In this document: piece by piece, positions 15,910 through 25,149 of the stretch
Layout of the letters: every line of letters begins with the position of its first letter
Numbering within the stretch: the first letter of the stretch is position 1
From: Lachnospiraceae bacterium
GTDB taxonomy: Bacteria > Bacillota_A > Clostridia > Lachnospirales > Lachnospiraceae
Direction: 5' to 3'
Assembly (NCBI GenBank): GCA_028694115.1
Contig: JAQUUB010000036.1
Coordinates: forward strand, 1-39,341
Length of the DNA stretch: 39,341 bases
Made by a program: the position numbers and the translations under genes
The notes under the pieces: generated by a model
What the model saw: only the letters and a program-made list of their open reading frames with translations
Told to the model about the DNA's origin: nothing
Databases searched by the model: none

Positions 15910-16254
15910 CTAAAGCTCCTCTAATATGTGATCAGTCAAATCTTTAATCTTTTCAATTATCTCTTTTTTTTGATTGGGATCATAATCTGTTAACAACTGA
16001 TTAATCTCTTCGACCTTTTTTTTGGTCGCTATAAACTTCTCAATCAAGTGTAATTTTTGTTCATATTCTTCTAAGATTTTTTTACTTCTTTTAATTAAAT
16101 CATGAACACCTTGTCTACTGATACCTTGCTCTTCTGCAATTTCACTCAATGACAAGTCATTACACACAAAATCTTCATAAATTTTCTTTTGATGTTGCGT
16201 GAGCAGTTCGCCATAAAAATCATATAATAATGTCTGTTCCACAAATTCTTCCAT
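15910..16254 (-). CDS. ylxM: YlxM/p13-like helix-turn-helix protein, SRP-associated
   Basis: A 114-residue protein with a sigma-70 region-4-like helix-turn-helix (LSLSEIAEEQGISRQGVHDLIKRSKKILEEYE, about 34-66), preceded by LLYDFYGELLTQHQKKIYEDF. The C-terminus is a charged helix. Family members are encoded next to ffh and in streptococci modulate SRP function. GGAGG lies 6 nt before the ATG. It is the first gene after the ilvA terminator, transcribed from a good promoter embedded in that terminator, and is translationally coupled to ffh. Confidence 0.94.
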   Translation of the reverse strand: MEEFVEQTLLYDFYGELLTQHQKKIYEDFVCNDLSLSEIAEEQGISRQGVHDLIKRSKKILEEYEQKLHLIEKFIATKKKVEEINQLLTDYDPNQKKEIIEKIKDLTDHILEEL

Positions 16255-16298
16255 GGAAAACCTCCAATAAACTGCTTCCTTACATCTTCACCTGCATT

Positions 16299-16327
16299 AT
16301 CATACTATAACGCCAAAAAGATGTCAA
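16299..16327 (-). promoter_or_regulatory. Sigma-A promoter for ylxM-ffh-rpsP, nested in the ilvA terminator
   Basis: On the minus strand a perfect -35 TTGACA (16327-16322) lies in the 3' arm of the ilvA terminator hairpin. It is followed by a 17-bp spacer containing the T run and a -10 TATGAT (16304-16299). Confidence 0.75.
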
Positions 16328-16350
16328 GCATTTTTACTTGACATCTTTTT
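16315..16350. terminator. Terminator after ilvA (symmetrical)
   Basis: A perfect 14-bp inverted repeat (16315-16328 with 16337-16350, 8-nt loop) with T runs on both strands. It ends the ilvA transcript on the minus strand, and its 3' arm doubles as the -35 of the ylxM promoter. Confidence 0.88.
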
Positions 16351-16394
16351 TGTATTATAAGCATGAAACACATGACCTTTTGACCCTAGTAGTA

Positions 16395-17618
16395 TCATAT
16401 TAATGTTCTGACAACCTTTGGTTTATATCCGTTTTCTTCTAAAGCTACTATAATTTGTTCTTTGTGTTCCGTTCCAAAGGCCTCTAATGTAATACGAAGT
16501 TCTACCGCTGCACTACGGTTGGTAGAAACAAACTGATTATGTTCTAACTTAATTACATTACCATTCTGCTTTGCAACGACATCTGAAACTTTTGATAATT
16601 CTCCTGGCTTATCAGGAAGCAATACCGATACGGTGAAGATTCTATCGCGATAAATTAATCCCTGTTGAACAACAGAAGACATCGTAATGACATCCATATT
16701 TCCACCACTTAGGATGGAAACAATCTTTTTGCCCTTTACATCCAAATGTTTCAATGCGGCTACTGTTAATAATCCAGAATTTTCAACTACCATTTTATGA
16801 TTTTCTACCATATCAAGAAATGCCACGATTAATTCTTGATCATCAATTGTAATAATATCATCTAAATTTTGTTTGATATATGGAAAAATGACGGAGCCTG
16901 GTGTCTTCACTGCAGTACCATCTGCAATTGTCGATGCACTTTCCAAGGTTACAACCTCACCCTTTGCAAAAGATGCTTTCATGCAGGCAGCTCCAGATGG
17001 TTCTACACCTATTACTTTAATCTTTGGATTCATTAATTTAGCAAGAGTAGAGACACCTGTTGCTAATCCGCCTCCACCAATAGGAACAAGTATGTAATCA
17101 ACCAATGGCAGTTCCTTAAAGATTTCCATTGCGATGGTACCTTGACCTGTTGCAACTGTTAAATCATCAAAAGGATGAATAAAGGTATATCCTTTTTCCT
17201 TTGCAAGCTCTAATGCTTTTTCACATGCTTCATCATAAACATCACCATGTAACAGTACATTTGCTCCATATCCCTTTGTGCGGTTTACCTTTATCAAAGG
17301 GGTTGTTGTTGGCATAACAATTGTTGCAGGTACACCAAAGCATTGTGCTGCATAAGCAACACCCTGTGCGTGATTTCCCGCAGAAGCTGTTATGATTCCC
17401 TTTTCCCTGTCTTCTTTTGAAAGAGTACTCATTTTATAATAAGCGCCCCTTACCTTGTAGGCTCCTGTAAACTGCATGTTTTCTGGCTTTAAATAGACCT
17501 TATTCTGTGTCTGTTTACTAAAATAATCACTATATACTAACTTTGTCTCTAATGTGACTTTTTTCACTACCTCCGACGCTTCTTCAAAACGTCCCAATGT
17601 TAACATATCCTCTTCCAT
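16395..17618 (-). CDS. ilvA: Threonine ammonia-lyase (threonine dehydratase) with C-terminal ACT domain
   Basis: PLP enzyme converting threonine (and serine) to 2-oxobutyrate plus ammonia. Residues: PLP Lys55 in FTGAYKVRGAY, ITASAGNHAQGVAYAA, and the phosphate-binding GGGGLATG. A single ACT domain forms the last ~80 residues (TVSVLLPDKPGELSKVSDVV). The 407-residue form with one ACT domain resembles the short enzymes of Clostridia, which may be catabolic or biosynthetic. I start at ATG 17618, 1 nt after the ftsY stop, with AAGGAG 12 nt upstream in ftsY; a TTG at 17642 would give eight more residues. It sits between ftsY and ylxM, where most Firmicutes have no gene. Confidence 0.93.
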   Translation of the reverse strand: MEEDMLTLGRFEEASEVVKKVTLETKLVYSDYFSKQTQNKVYLKPENMQFTGAYKVRGAYYKMSTLSKEDREKGIITASAGNHAQGVAYAAQCFGVPATIVMPTTTPLIKVNRTKGYGANVLLHGDVYDEACEKALELAKEKGYTFIHPFDDLTVATGQGTIAMEIFKELPLVDYILVPIGGGGLATGVSTLAKLMNPKIKVIGVEPSGAACMKASFAKGEVVTLESASTIADGTAVKTPGSVIFPYIKQNLDDIITIDDQELIVAFLDMVENHKMVVENSGLLTVAALKHLDVKGKKIVSILSGGNMDVITMSSVVQQGLIYRDRIFTVSVLLPDKPGELSKVSDVVAKQNGNVIKLEHNQFVSTNRSAAVELRITLEAFGTEHKEQIIVALEENGYKPKVVRTLI

Positions 17619-17619
17619 T

Positions 17620-18570
17620 TTATAACCATGCTCCTTTTTCAACTTCTATCCCTTTCACAGGCATAAATAGTGCATTAATAAATTCCTCAGCATCAAACTT
17701 CTCTAAATCTTCGATGCTCTCCCCAACTCCAATATACTTTACTGGAATGGATAATTCTGACTGAATCGCAACTGCAATTCCACCCTTTGCAGTTCCATCA
17801 AGTTTTGTAAGCACAATTCCTGTAATATCTGCTACTTCCTTAAATTCCTTTGCCTGCTGTAATGCATTTTGTCCGGTTGCACCGTCCAATACTACTAACG
17901 TCTCACGAAATGCATTAGGAAATTCTCGGTCAATGATATTATTTAATTTTCTTAGCTCTTCCATAAGGTTTTTCTTATTATGCAGTCTTCCAGCCGTATC
18001 ACACAATAGAATATCCACATTTCTGGCTTTTGCAGCATTCACTGCATCAAAGATAACGGAACCTGGATCTTGTCCCTCTTTTCCACCAATTATTTCTACT
18101 CCTGCTCTTTTTGCCCATTCCGTGAGTTGTTCTCCTGCCGCCGCACGAAATGTATCCGCTGCTGCTAACATTACTTTTTTACCGCTATCTTTTAATTTAC
18201 CAGCAAGTTTTCCTACGGTAGTTGTTTTACCAACTCCATTTACGCCGATTACCAGAACAACGGATTGTCGATTTTCAAACTCATATGCCGTATCCAAAAC
18301 CTGCATCTGTTCCTTCATTGTTTCAATTAGTAATTCTTTGCAAGCGGTAGGCTCTTTAATATGCTGTTCCTTAATCTTTTTCTTAAGATCCTCCATAATT
18401 GCAGAAGTTGTGTTTACACCAATATCTCCCATGATAAGAGTCTCTTCAATTTCCTCATAAAAATCATCGTCAATTGATGAATACCCATTAAAAATCGCAT
18501 CGATACCACCTACAATATTATCTCTGGTTTTACTTAAGCCTTTTACTAATCTTCCAAAAAAATTTGCCAT
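17620..18570 (-). CDS. ftsY: SRP receptor GTPase FtsY
   Basis: Membrane-associated receptor for SRP. The 316 residues consist of an N domain and a G domain: GVNGVGKTTTVGKLA (109-123), ADTFRAAAGEQL, DTAGRLHNKKNLMEEL, TKLDGTAKGG, and the closing GVGESIEDLEKFDAEEFINALF. The acidic A domain of the E. coli protein is absent, and only a short amphipathic N-terminus (MANFFGRLVKGLSK) remains, as usual in Gram-positives. AAAGG lies 9 nt before the ATG. It follows smc by 20 nt. Confidence 0.97.
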   Translation of the reverse strand: MANFFGRLVKGLSKTRDNIVGGIDAIFNGYSSIDDDFYEEIEETLIMGDIGVNTTSAIMEDLKKKIKEQHIKEPTACKELLIETMKEQMQVLDTAYEFENRQSVVLVIGVNGVGKTTTVGKLAGKLKDSGKKVMLAAADTFRAAAGEQLTEWAKRAGVEIIGGKEGQDPGSVIFDAVNAAKARNVDILLCDTAGRLHNKKNLMEELRKLNNIIDREFPNAFRETLVVLDGATGQNALQQAKEFKEVADITGIVLTKLDGTAKGGIAVAIQSELSIPVKYIGVGESIEDLEKFDAEEFINALFMPVKGIEVEKGAWL

Positions 18571-18590
18571 ACCATAATACCTTTCTTATA

Positions 18591-21500
18591 TTAATTATCT
18601 AACTCATTATCAATTAAATTTACAGATACTAATGCGGATACACCTTTTTCCTGCATTGTGATTCCATAGAGCCTGTCTGCCTTTTCCATTGTACCACGTC
18701 TGTGGGTAATTACAATAAACTGGGTGTTTTTTGTTAGTTTTGTCAGATAGGCAGCAAATCTCCCTACATTGCTTTCATCAAGAGCGGCCTCAATCTCATC
18801 AAGTAGACAGAATGGGGAAGGTTTCAGATTTTGGATTGCAAAAAGTAACGCAATTGCGGTTAATGCTTTTTCACCACCTGATAGCTGCATCATATTTTGC
18901 AATTTCTTTCCAGGTGGCTGGGCGATAATCTTGATTCCAGCTTCCAGGATATCCTCATCCTCCATTAACTCTAGAGTTCCTTTTCCACCACCAAACAATT
19001 CCTTAAACACTTTATCAAACTGTTTACTAATTTCTGCAAATTTCTCTTCAAACTGTTTTCTCATAGCTTCATCAAGCTCTTCAATTATCGTAATCAGGCT
19101 TTCTTCTGCATTAATCAAATCATCTCTTTGTGTTCTTAAAAATTCATATCTTTCCATTAGATTTTTATAATCTTCAATTGCATTTACATTCACATCACCT
19201 AGTTCCCTGATGGAAGATTTTAATGCAATAATACTTCTCTTCATAAGAGACAAATCATCAAACGATTGATCTCTCATTTCAAGTGCTTGATTATAAGTAA
19301 TCTCATACTCATTCCACATATAATTAATCTGCGATTCTGCAGATTCTTCAAGTTTTTCTATCTGATTATTTAACCGGAATACTTCTTTATCAAGAGCATT
19401 TCGATTCTCCGACAGCTCTTCTCTGGTCTTAAAGAAATTCTTTTGTTTTACGGTAAGTTCTTCTTTCATTTGAAGCTTTTCTTTTAAAAATCCCTGACTG
19501 TCATCTGATGATGATTCAGATGCCTTCATTGTTTTCTCAATTTCAGTAATATCCGCATATTTCTTTTCTACATCTTCTGCGGTCTGGGCCAGATTTCCAT
19601 TAATAAAGGATTCCTCATCTTGTAAACGTTTTATTTCTCCCTGAATACGTTCTACATTATGTTGCTCAAATTCCTGCTTCTGAAAAAGATTTGCTACTTC
19701 TAGCTCTAATTCATTCACTCTTAAAGTGAGTTCACTTTCTATTGTTTTCTTTTCTTCTAGTGTTTTCGTATAGGCGGTAATGAGCTCTTCCGTAGCTTTT
19801 TCTAATTTTTCAGAATCTTCTAATTCTTTTCGTATTGTTTCTTTATTTTGTTGAATCTCAAGAATCTGATCCTCTATCTCATTTCCCTCAGTTTTTAATT
19901 CAAGGACACCCTTTTCTGTATCCTCTCTCTTTTGTACCGCCTGATTTACATTCATTTTGGTCGTATTCTGTAAAATGAATTGTTCCTGCTTTTGGGTTTT
20001 TAATTCTTCAATTTCCCTTCGAATAGAGATGCGCTTTTCTTTTGCTTCTTCCATTTTATTTAAAACTTTATCAATTTCTTTTAAGATATCTTTTACATTC
20101 TTTTCAAGCTCTTCAATTTCACGGTTCCTACCCAACAAATTGCTGGAATTACGGAATGCTCCACCTGAAATAGAACCTCCAGGATTCAATGCCTCTCCAT
20201 TCAAGGTAACGCATCGTAAGGTATATCGGAATTTCTTACAAAGTGCAAGTGCATTCTCAACATTATCCATAACGATATAATTTCCCAGCAAATGGCTTGA
20301 AATATTGCCATACTTTTTATCAATCGTTACGAGGGTATCTGCCATACCAATGACACCCTTTTCTTTTAAAGCTTCTGGTGCATTAAATTCCCTTTGTTGT
20401 ACACTTGTTAATGGTAAGAATGTTGCTCGTCCAAGTTTATTTTCTTTCAAATAAGAAATCATTTTCTTGGCAGTTTCCTCATCCTCTGTTACAATATTCT
20501 GAATATTTCCTGAAAGGGCTGTTTCAATTGCCGTTTCATATTTTTTATCTACCTTAATTAAATCTGCCACAACACCGCAGATTCCCTTATAATTTTCTTT
20601 CTTCTCCATGACCTTACGAATACTATTACCATATCCCTCATAACGCTCCGTAAGATTTTTGAGTGATTCCAATTTAGATTTTTTTTCATGATAAGTAACC
20701 TGGGTATCACGAAGTACCTTATCTTTACTATCGATTTCCTGTGAAAGTATTTCAGATTGCTCCTCTAATACAACTGTATTCTCTTCCAACACACGTATTG
20801 TATCGTTGATCTTTGCTAAACGATCTTCAAAAGCCTTGATTGCCTCCTCATGTTCTGCCTCATCACTTTTCACACGGAGTAATTTTGAGTTCAGCTCTGC
20901 TTTACGAATGCTTACTTGCTCTAGCATCGTGTCATAGCGTCCCATTTTTGCTTTAATTGTAGAACGTTCATTTAAAGCATCAATAATCTCATTTTTACCA
21001 GTTTCAATCTTGTTATTTAATTCCTCTAGCTCTGCTTGAACAGCAAGAAGATTGACTCTTGCTTCATCTCGTTTTTTCATAGAATCAGAAACAACAGAAT
21101 CTATTTCAGACTTATCAACTAGAATGGTATCTAGCTCATTTCTTTTTATGTATAAATCACCCTGAATGGTCTCAAAACGATTTTTAAGATGTTCATCACT
21201 TAATTTTGCAGAGTTAATCTGTTCTTTTAAGACATTAATCTGTCCTTCTAATTTACCTCGTAAAATATTTGTATCTGAAATTTCTGCTCGCTTCTTATCG
21301 ATTGCTGCTTCTAATTCTTCAATTTCTATTTCTAGCTTTTCATATTCATCTTTAATATTATCGTATTGCTTGTTTGTCTCATCAAGATTATCACTTGCAA
21401 TTTTATTCTTATCCTGAACGCTTTGTAACTGGCCCTTGATCCGTTCCGTTTCCATAAGAAACATGTTTACATCCAGGGTTTTTAGTTCTTCCTTTTTTTT

Positions 21501-22148
21501 CAGATAGACTTTGGCCACTTCTGATTGCTTTTCCAAAGGTTCTACCTGCTTTTCCAACTCCCCTAAAATATCATTCACACGAACAAGATTGTTTCTTTCA
21601 TCTTCCAGCTTTTTCTGTGCGGTTGCTTTTCTTCTCTTATATTTTACAATACCAGCAGCCTCATCAAACAATTCTCTACGATCTTCTGGTTTACCAGAAA
21701 GGATTTTATCAATCTGCCCCTGACCAATAATAGAGTATCCCTCTTTACCAATCCCTGTATCGTAAAATAATTCATTTACATCTTTTAATCTGCAGTTTGT
21801 CCCATTAATTAAATATTCACTTTCTCCAGACCGATAGACACGTCTGGTTATCGTCACCTCTTCATAATCAATGACTAACTGATGGTCTGAATTATCAAGT
21901 GTAATAGCCACATATGCATAACCAAGAGGTTTTCGATTCTCTGTACCTGAAAAAATAACATCCTGCATGCTGGCACCACGCAACTGTTTTGCACTTTGCT
22001 CACCAAGTACCCAGCGAACGGCATCTGCCACATTACTTTTTCCACTTCCATTTGGTCCTACAATACCAGTAATTCCATTGTGAAACTGAAAATTTATTTT
22101 ATTTGCAAAAGATTTAAAACCATGAACTTCTATACTTTTTAAATACAT
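18591..22148 (-). CDS. smc: Chromosome segregation ATPase SMC
   Basis: Core of the SMC-ScpAB condensin that compacts and resolves replicated chromosomes. The 1185 residues run: ATPase head with Walker A GPNGSGKS (31-38); first coiled coil (about 165-500); hinge (about 510-670, with [23 protein letters not shown] and [10 protein letters not shown]); second coiled coil; and the C-terminal head with signature [17 protein letters not shown] and Walker [16 protein letters not shown]. The ribosome binding site is poor (GGGGGA, 11 nt upstream). It lies between rnc and ftsY in the conserved rnc-smc-ftsY order. Several antisense frames over the coiled coil are compositional artefacts. Confidence 0.98.
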   Translation of the reverse strand: MYLKSIEVHGFKSFANKINFQFHNGITGIVGPNGSGKSNVADAVRWVLGEQSAKQLRGASMQDVIFSGTENRKPLGYAYVAITLDNSDHQLVIDYEEVTITRRVYRSGESEYLINGTNCRLKDVNELFYDTGIGKEGYSIIGQGQIDKILSGKPEDRRELFDEAAGIVKYKRRKATAQKKLEDERNNLVRVNDILGELEKQVEPLEKQSEVAKVYLKKKEELKTLDVNMFLMETERIKGQLQSVQDKNKIASDNLDETNKQYDNIKDEYEKLEIEIEELEAAIDKKRAEISDTNILRGKLEGQINVLKEQINSAKLSDEHLKNRFETIQGDLYIKRNELDTILVDKSEIDSVVSDSMKKRDEARVNLLAVQAELEELNNKIETGKNEIIDALNERSTIKAKMGRYDTMLEQVSIRKAELNSKLLRVKSDEAEHEEAIKAFEDRLAKINDTIRVLEENTVVLEEQSEILSQEIDSKDKVLRDTQVTYHEKKSKLESLKNLTERYEGYGNSIRKVMEKKENYKGICGVVADLIKVDKKYETAIETALSGNIQNIVTEDEETAKKMISYLKENKLGRATFLPLTSVQQREFNAPEALKEKGVIGMADTLVTIDKKYGNISSHLLGNYIVMDNVENALALCKKFRYTLRCVTLNGEALNPGGSISGGAFRNSSNLLGRNREIEELEKNVKDILKEIDKVLNKMEEAKEKRISIRREIEELKTQKQEQFILQNTTKMNVNQAVQKREDTEKGVLELKTEGNEIEDQILEIQQNKETIRKELEDSEKLEKATEELITAYTKTLEEKKTIESELTLRVNELELEVANLFQKQEFEQHNVERIQGEIKRLQDEESFINGNLAQTAEDVEKKYADITEIEKTMKASESSSDDSQGFLKEKLQMKEELTVKQKNFFKTREELSENRNALDKEVFRLNNQIEKLEESAESQINYMWNEYEITYNQALEMRDQSFDDLSLMKRSIIALKSSIRELGDVNVNAIEDYKNLMERYEFLRTQRDDLINAEESLITIIEELDEAMRKQFEEKFAEISKQFDKVFKELFGGGKGTLELMEDEDILEAGIKIIAQPPGKKLQNMMQLSGGEKALTAIALLFAIQNLKPSPFCLLDEIEAALDESNVGRFAAYLTKLTKNTQFIVITHRRGTMEKADRLYGITMQEKGVSALVSVNLIDNELDN

Positions 22149-22168
22149 GAATTTAGAATTCCCCCATA

Positions 22169-22858
22169 TTATTTCTTATTCATCTTTATTAGCACTGCAT
22201 ATGCTGCCTGTTGCTCTGCAGCTTTTTTTGTTCTGCCTTTACCAATCTCTGACTGTTTCCCATCAATAAGCGCTTCTACAACATATTCTTTATCATGATC
22301 TGGACCATGTTCCTCTATCACCTGATAAGAAAGTACTTTCCCATTTTCCTGTATCTTTTCTTGTAAGATAGTCTTACTATCATAAAAGAGAATTTTATGT
22401 TCCATATCTGTCAAAACATATTTTTGAATAAACTCTTTTGCATTAGTAAAACCACCATCCAGATAAATTGCTCCTATGATTGCCTCAAAAACATCCGAAA
22501 CAATAGAATCTCTGTTTCTTCCACCTGCACTGTCTTCTCCTTTTCCTAGAAGAATAAAATCTCCAAGTGCGAAAGCAGATGCACAAAATGCCAATGTCGG
22601 CTCACATACCAAACTTGCTCTCGTTTTTGTCATATTTCCTTCCTGCATCGTAGGATGGTTATGATATAAATAATCACTAACTGTCACTTCAAGAACTGCA
22701 TCTCCTAAAAACTCTAATCGTTCATAATTATCTAGTTTATTAATACGCAACTCATTTGCAAAAGAGCTATGAGTTAATGCCTGTTTTAGTAGTGTTCGAT
22801 TTTGAAATGTATATCCTATTCTTTTTTCTAATTCATCTAAAGAATACTTATTATTCAT
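22169..22858 (-). CDS. rnc: Ribonuclease III
   Basis: Double-strand-specific endoribonuclease for rRNA processing and mRNA turnover. The 229 residues have the catalytic signature ERLEFLGDAVL (46-56) and the second acidic motif in SDVFEAIIGAIYLDGGF. A C-terminal dsRNA-binding domain (from about 155) ends KAAEQQAAYAVLIKM. ATG 22858 has GGGG 5 nt upstream. The open frame continues to 22891, but that start would translate through a hairpin (22874-22889). It follows acpP and its terminator, so it depends on readthrough or an unseen promoter. Confidence 0.96.
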   Translation of the reverse strand: MNNKYSLDELEKRIGYTFQNRTLLKQALTHSSFANELRINKLDNYERLEFLGDAVLEVTVSDYLYHNHPTMQEGNMTKTRASLVCEPTLAFCASAFALGDFILLGKGEDSAGGRNRDSIVSDVFEAIIGAIYLDGGFTNAKEFIQKYVLTDMEHKILFYDSKTILQEKIQENGKVLSYQVIEEHGPDHDKEYVVEALIDGKQSEIGKGRTKKAAEQQAAYAVLIKMNKK

Positions 22859-22873
22859 TTGATCCCCATTCCT

Positions 22874-22889
22874 GTGCATTCCAATGCAC
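22874..22889. repeat. 16-nt hairpin in the rnc leader
   Basis: GTGCATT (22874-22880) pairs perfectly with AATGCAC (22883-22889), just before the rnc ribosome binding site on the minus strand. It could affect rnc translation or be a target of RNase III itself. Confidence 0.6.
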
Positions 22890-22897
22890 ACTGAAAA

Positions 22898-22923
22898 GAA
22901 AAAGCCCTTTCCAGGGCTTTTTC
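22898..22923 (-). terminator. Intrinsic terminator after acpP
   Basis: An 11-bp stem (22898-22908 with 22913-22923) and 4-nt loop, with a T-rich 3' arm on the minus strand, 10 nt past the acpP stop. Since rnc follows closely it is probably partly read through. Confidence 0.8.
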
Positions 22924-22933
22924 TAAATCCAAA

Positions 22934-23164
22934 CTAATTAATTGCGTTCTTAATCTGATTTACAGCATCACCAACGGTAACAATTTTTTCTGCATCTTCA
23001 GTTGCTATTTCAATGTCAAATTCTTCTTCTATTCCCATAACGATCTGAAAAACATCTAAAGAATCAGCTCCCAAATCATCTGTAAATGTAGTTTCCATCT
23101 TAATCTCATCCACATCAACATTTAATACCTCAGCGATAATTTTTTGCAATTTCTCAAATTCCAT
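22934..23164 (-). CDS. acpP: Acyl carrier protein
   Basis: A 76-residue acidic carrier of fatty acyl chains. The phosphopantetheine attachment Ser35 is in [22 protein letters not shown]. The start is ATG 23164 with AAAGG 9 nt upstream; the ATG at 23173 is immediately behind that site and unlikely. It lies between plsX (33 nt) and rnc. The fabD and fabG genes that separate plsX and acp in Bacillus are absent. A strong terminator follows, which fits the high and separate demand for ACP. Confidence 0.97.
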   Translation of the reverse strand: MEFEKLQKIIAEVLNVDVDEIKMETTFTDDLGADSLDVFQIVMGIEEEFDIEIATEDAEKIVTVGDAVNQIKNAIN

Positions 23165-23197
23165 AACTTTCATCCTTTCCCGAACCTTTTAGGTCTT

Positions 23198-24211
23198 TTA
23201 CTCATTTTTTAGATTGATTTTTTCTTCAATTTTTTGATTTATTTTTTGTTCTTTAAAAGTAACACACTGGTAAATAGAGTTTGTTACTTCTTTTGCCTTT
23301 GAGCTTCCGTGCGTTTTAACAACAAGCCCATTTAATCCTAATAATGGTGCTCCACCATACTCACTGGCAGTAAATCTTTTTAAAGTTTTTTTCAAATCCT
23401 TCTTTATTAGAATTGCCCCTATTTTACTCTTTAAAGTTGCAGTAATCCCTTTCTTCACTTCACTGATAAGAACTGCTCCTACACCTTCATACATCTTAAG
23501 CGCCACATTACCTACAAAAGCCTCACACACGATGACATCTACATCACCCTTAGGAATATCTCTAGCTTCCACACTACCTACAAAGTTAATATCTGGACAA
23601 TTTTTTAATAAAGGAAAGGTCTCCTTTACTAACATATTCCCTTTTTCTTCTTCTGCTCCTATATTTAAGATTGCAACCTTAGGATTTTTTACTCCAATTA
23701 TGTTTTCCATGTAAATAGAACCCATCTTCGCAAACTGAACTAAATGAGATGGTCTTGCATCTACATTTGCTCCACAGTCAATAAGTAAGGAAACTCCTAC
23801 CGCGGTAGGAATCAATGGCGCAAGTGGCGGTCTCTCCACACCTTTGATACGACCTACAATAAATTGTCCTCCGACTAAAATAGCCCCCGAGCTTCCAGCT
23901 GATACAAACGCATCACAAGTCCCATTTTTAATTAGGTTCTGACCAACTACAATCGATGAATCCTTTTTTTTGCGAATTGCTAAAACTGGTGGTTCACAGG
24001 TTTCTATTATTTCGGACGCTGGCACTACCTGCACACGCTCTTTTGCATAAGAATATTTGTTTAGTTCATTAGTAACTTTTTTTTCATCGCCCACTAAAAA
24101 AACTTTAATATTGCTTTTGCCATTCACAGCATCTACTGCACCTTTTACTATTTCAACGGGTGCATAATCTCCACCCATTGCATCAACTGCAACATTTACT
24201 AATTCTTGCAT
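23198..24211 (-). CDS. plsX: Phosphate acyltransferase PlsX
   Basis: Makes acyl-phosphate from acyl-ACP, the acyl donor for PlsY. The 337 residues have VAVDAMGGDYAPVEIVKGA at the N-terminus, ASEIIE, SAGSSGAILVG, and later RPPLAPLIPT, LLIDCGANVDARP, VKETFPLL and the GGAPLLGLNGLVVKTHGSS motif. AGGAGG lies 5 nt before the ATG. Its own promoter is upstream (24274-24302). The C-terminal tail (KINQKIEEKINLKNE) is longer and more charged than usual. The downstream genes are acpP and rnc. Confidence 0.97.
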   Translation of the reverse strand: MQELVNVAVDAMGGDYAPVEIVKGAVDAVNGKSNIKVFLVGDEKKVTNELNKYSYAKERVQVVPASEIIETCEPPVLAIRKKKDSSIVVGQNLIKNGTCDAFVSAGSSGAILVGGQFIVGRIKGVERPPLAPLIPTAVGVSLLIDCGANVDARPSHLVQFAKMGSIYMENIIGVKNPKVAILNIGAEEEKGNMLVKETFPLLKNCPDINFVGSVEARDIPKGDVDVIVCEAFVGNVALKMYEGVGAVLISEVKKGITATLKSKIGAILIKKDLKKTLKRFTASEYGGAPLLGLNGLVVKTHGSSKAKEVTNSIYQCVTFKEQKINQKIEEKINLKNE

Positions 24212-24273
24212 GATGACCTCCTAATTCGGCAGTTTAATATATGTTTTTTTATAAATGCCATATATCATTAATT

Positions 24274-24302
24274 ACTATACAAGACATGATTATAAAAATC
24301 AA
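24274..24302 (-). promoter_or_regulatory. Sigma-A promoter for plsX-acpP
   Basis: On the minus strand -35 TTGATT (24302-24297), a 17-bp spacer, -10 TATAGT (24279-24274). The leader to the plsX start is about 60 nt. I see no FapR-like operator. Confidence 0.65.
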
Positions 24303-24317
24303 CCACTTTCTCCGAAA

Positions 24318-24350
24318 TCGAAAAAGGCTTCTCGGTTTACCCGAAAAGCC
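24318..24350 (-). terminator. Intrinsic terminator after rpmF
   Basis: On the minus strand GGCTTTTCGG (24350-24341) pairs with CCGAGAAGCC (24335-24326), with one G-U pair and a 5-nt loop, followed by TTTTT. Confidence 0.85.
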
Positions 24351-24358
24351 CATCTTTC

Positions 24359-24538
24359 TTAATCTACAGAAATGATTTCTTTCTTATTATAACTTCCGCA
24401 TGCCTTGCATACTCTATGTGGCATCATTAATTCTCCACATTTGCTACATTTCACTAAGTTAGGAGCACTCATTTTCCAGTTTGCTCTTCTCTTATCTCTT
24501 CTACCTTTAGAAGATTTATTTTTTGGACAGATAGACAT
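24359..24538 (-). CDS. rpmF: 50S ribosomal protein L32 (zinc-ribbon form)
   Basis: A 59-residue protein starting MSICPKNKSSKGRRDKRRANWKM, with a four-cysteine zinc ribbon (CSKC at 31-34, CKAC at 44-47). GGAGG lies 7 nt before the ATG and the terminator follows 8 nt after the stop. It comes directly after yceD, the standard pairing. The zinc-containing type implies normal zinc supply; zinc-free paralogs exist in some bacteria, but none is visible here. Confidence 0.97.
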   Translation of the reverse strand: MSICPKNKSSKGRRDKRRANWKMSAPNLVKCSKCGELMMPHRVCKACGSYNKKEIISVD

Positions 24539-24550
24539 CGTTACACCTCC

Positions 24551-25069
24551 TTAATATTGCGAAAAAATATCTTTAATGGCCGCCATCCTGGGATCTAATT
24601 CTACCGTATCACAGTCACAGGCTCCCTCATTTAGATTTTGACCACACTTCTTACAAATCCCCTTACAGTCTTCTTTGCATAATACCTTCAAGGGCCAATT
24701 CATCAAAATCTCATTGAACAAAAGCTTATCTACATTCAGGTCAAACCCTTCGATAAAATCCTTTTCTTCTAACTCATTTCTCAGTTCATCTTCAGTCTTT
24801 TCTAAATCAGCTTCATGTGTAAAAGATAAATCTAATATAGTTGGTACTGGATCTAAACATCGATCGCAGGGAATACGAATCGTCAGTTTACACGTTCCCT
24901 TTATCTGAACCTTTTGAATTCCGATATTGCTAAGTGTTAACTTCAATGGTGTCTTCTCAATGATTTCAAATTCACCTAACGGACTCTTGAAAAAACTTGA
25001 TTCCATTTCTACTTGAGTATCCGTAACTTTTCCCTCCGCCGAACTAACACCTGTTAAATGAATAAGCAT
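24551..25069 (-). CDS. yceD: YceD/DUF177 family protein, rRNA accumulation protein
   Basis: A conserved 172-residue protein almost always encoded next to rpmF and linked to 23S rRNA accumulation; its mechanism is not clear. The N-terminal part is beta-rich. CDRC (RIPCDRCLDP) lies near residue 75. The C-terminal part has a second cysteine set, C..EDCKGICKKCGQNLNEGACDCD, ending DPRMAAIKDIF. This probably makes a metal site. AAGGAG lies 6 nt before the ATG. It has a perfect consensus promoter of its own and is followed by rpmF after 12 nt. Confidence 0.93.
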   Translation of the reverse strand: MLIHLTGVSSAEGKVTDTQVEMESSFFKSPLGEFEIIEKTPLKLTLSNIGIQKVQIKGTCKLTIRIPCDRCLDPVPTILDLSFTHEADLEKTEDELRNELEEKDFIEGFDLNVDKLLFNEILMNWPLKVLCKEDCKGICKKCGQNLNEGACDCDTVELDPRMAAIKDIFSQY

Positions 25070-25103
25070 AACGGACTCCTTTTGTACATTTCATACCTAA
25101 CGA

Positions 25104-25132
25104 ATTATACACATTTTACTACAAGTTGTCAA
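25104..25132 (-). promoter_or_regulatory. Perfect consensus sigma-A promoter for yceD-rpmF
   Basis: On the minus strand -35 TTGACA (25132-25127), a 17-bp spacer, -10 TATAAT (25109-25104). This is the best promoter in the window and starts 18 nt after the pta stop. Confidence 0.88.
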
Positions 25133-25149
25133 CGGTAATTTTAGAATAA

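Noticed and set aside
17619..17680. T-box or attenuator in front of ilvA
   Set aside because: ilvA starts 1 nt after the ftsY stop, leaving no space for a leader.
17933..18460. 175-codon plus-strand open frame opposite ftsY
   Set aside because: Serine/leucine-rich mirror of the conserved ftsY coding strand, no ribosome binding site, no family resemblance.
18769..19170. Open frames antisense to smc (also 19957-20280, 21166-21417, 21511-21723)
   Set aside because: They arise from the biased codon use of the SMC coiled coil read backwards and have no start signals.
24212..24320. FapR operator in front of plsX
   Set aside because: The region is AT-rich but no TTAGTACC-like inverted repeat is present; only a plain promoter is supported.
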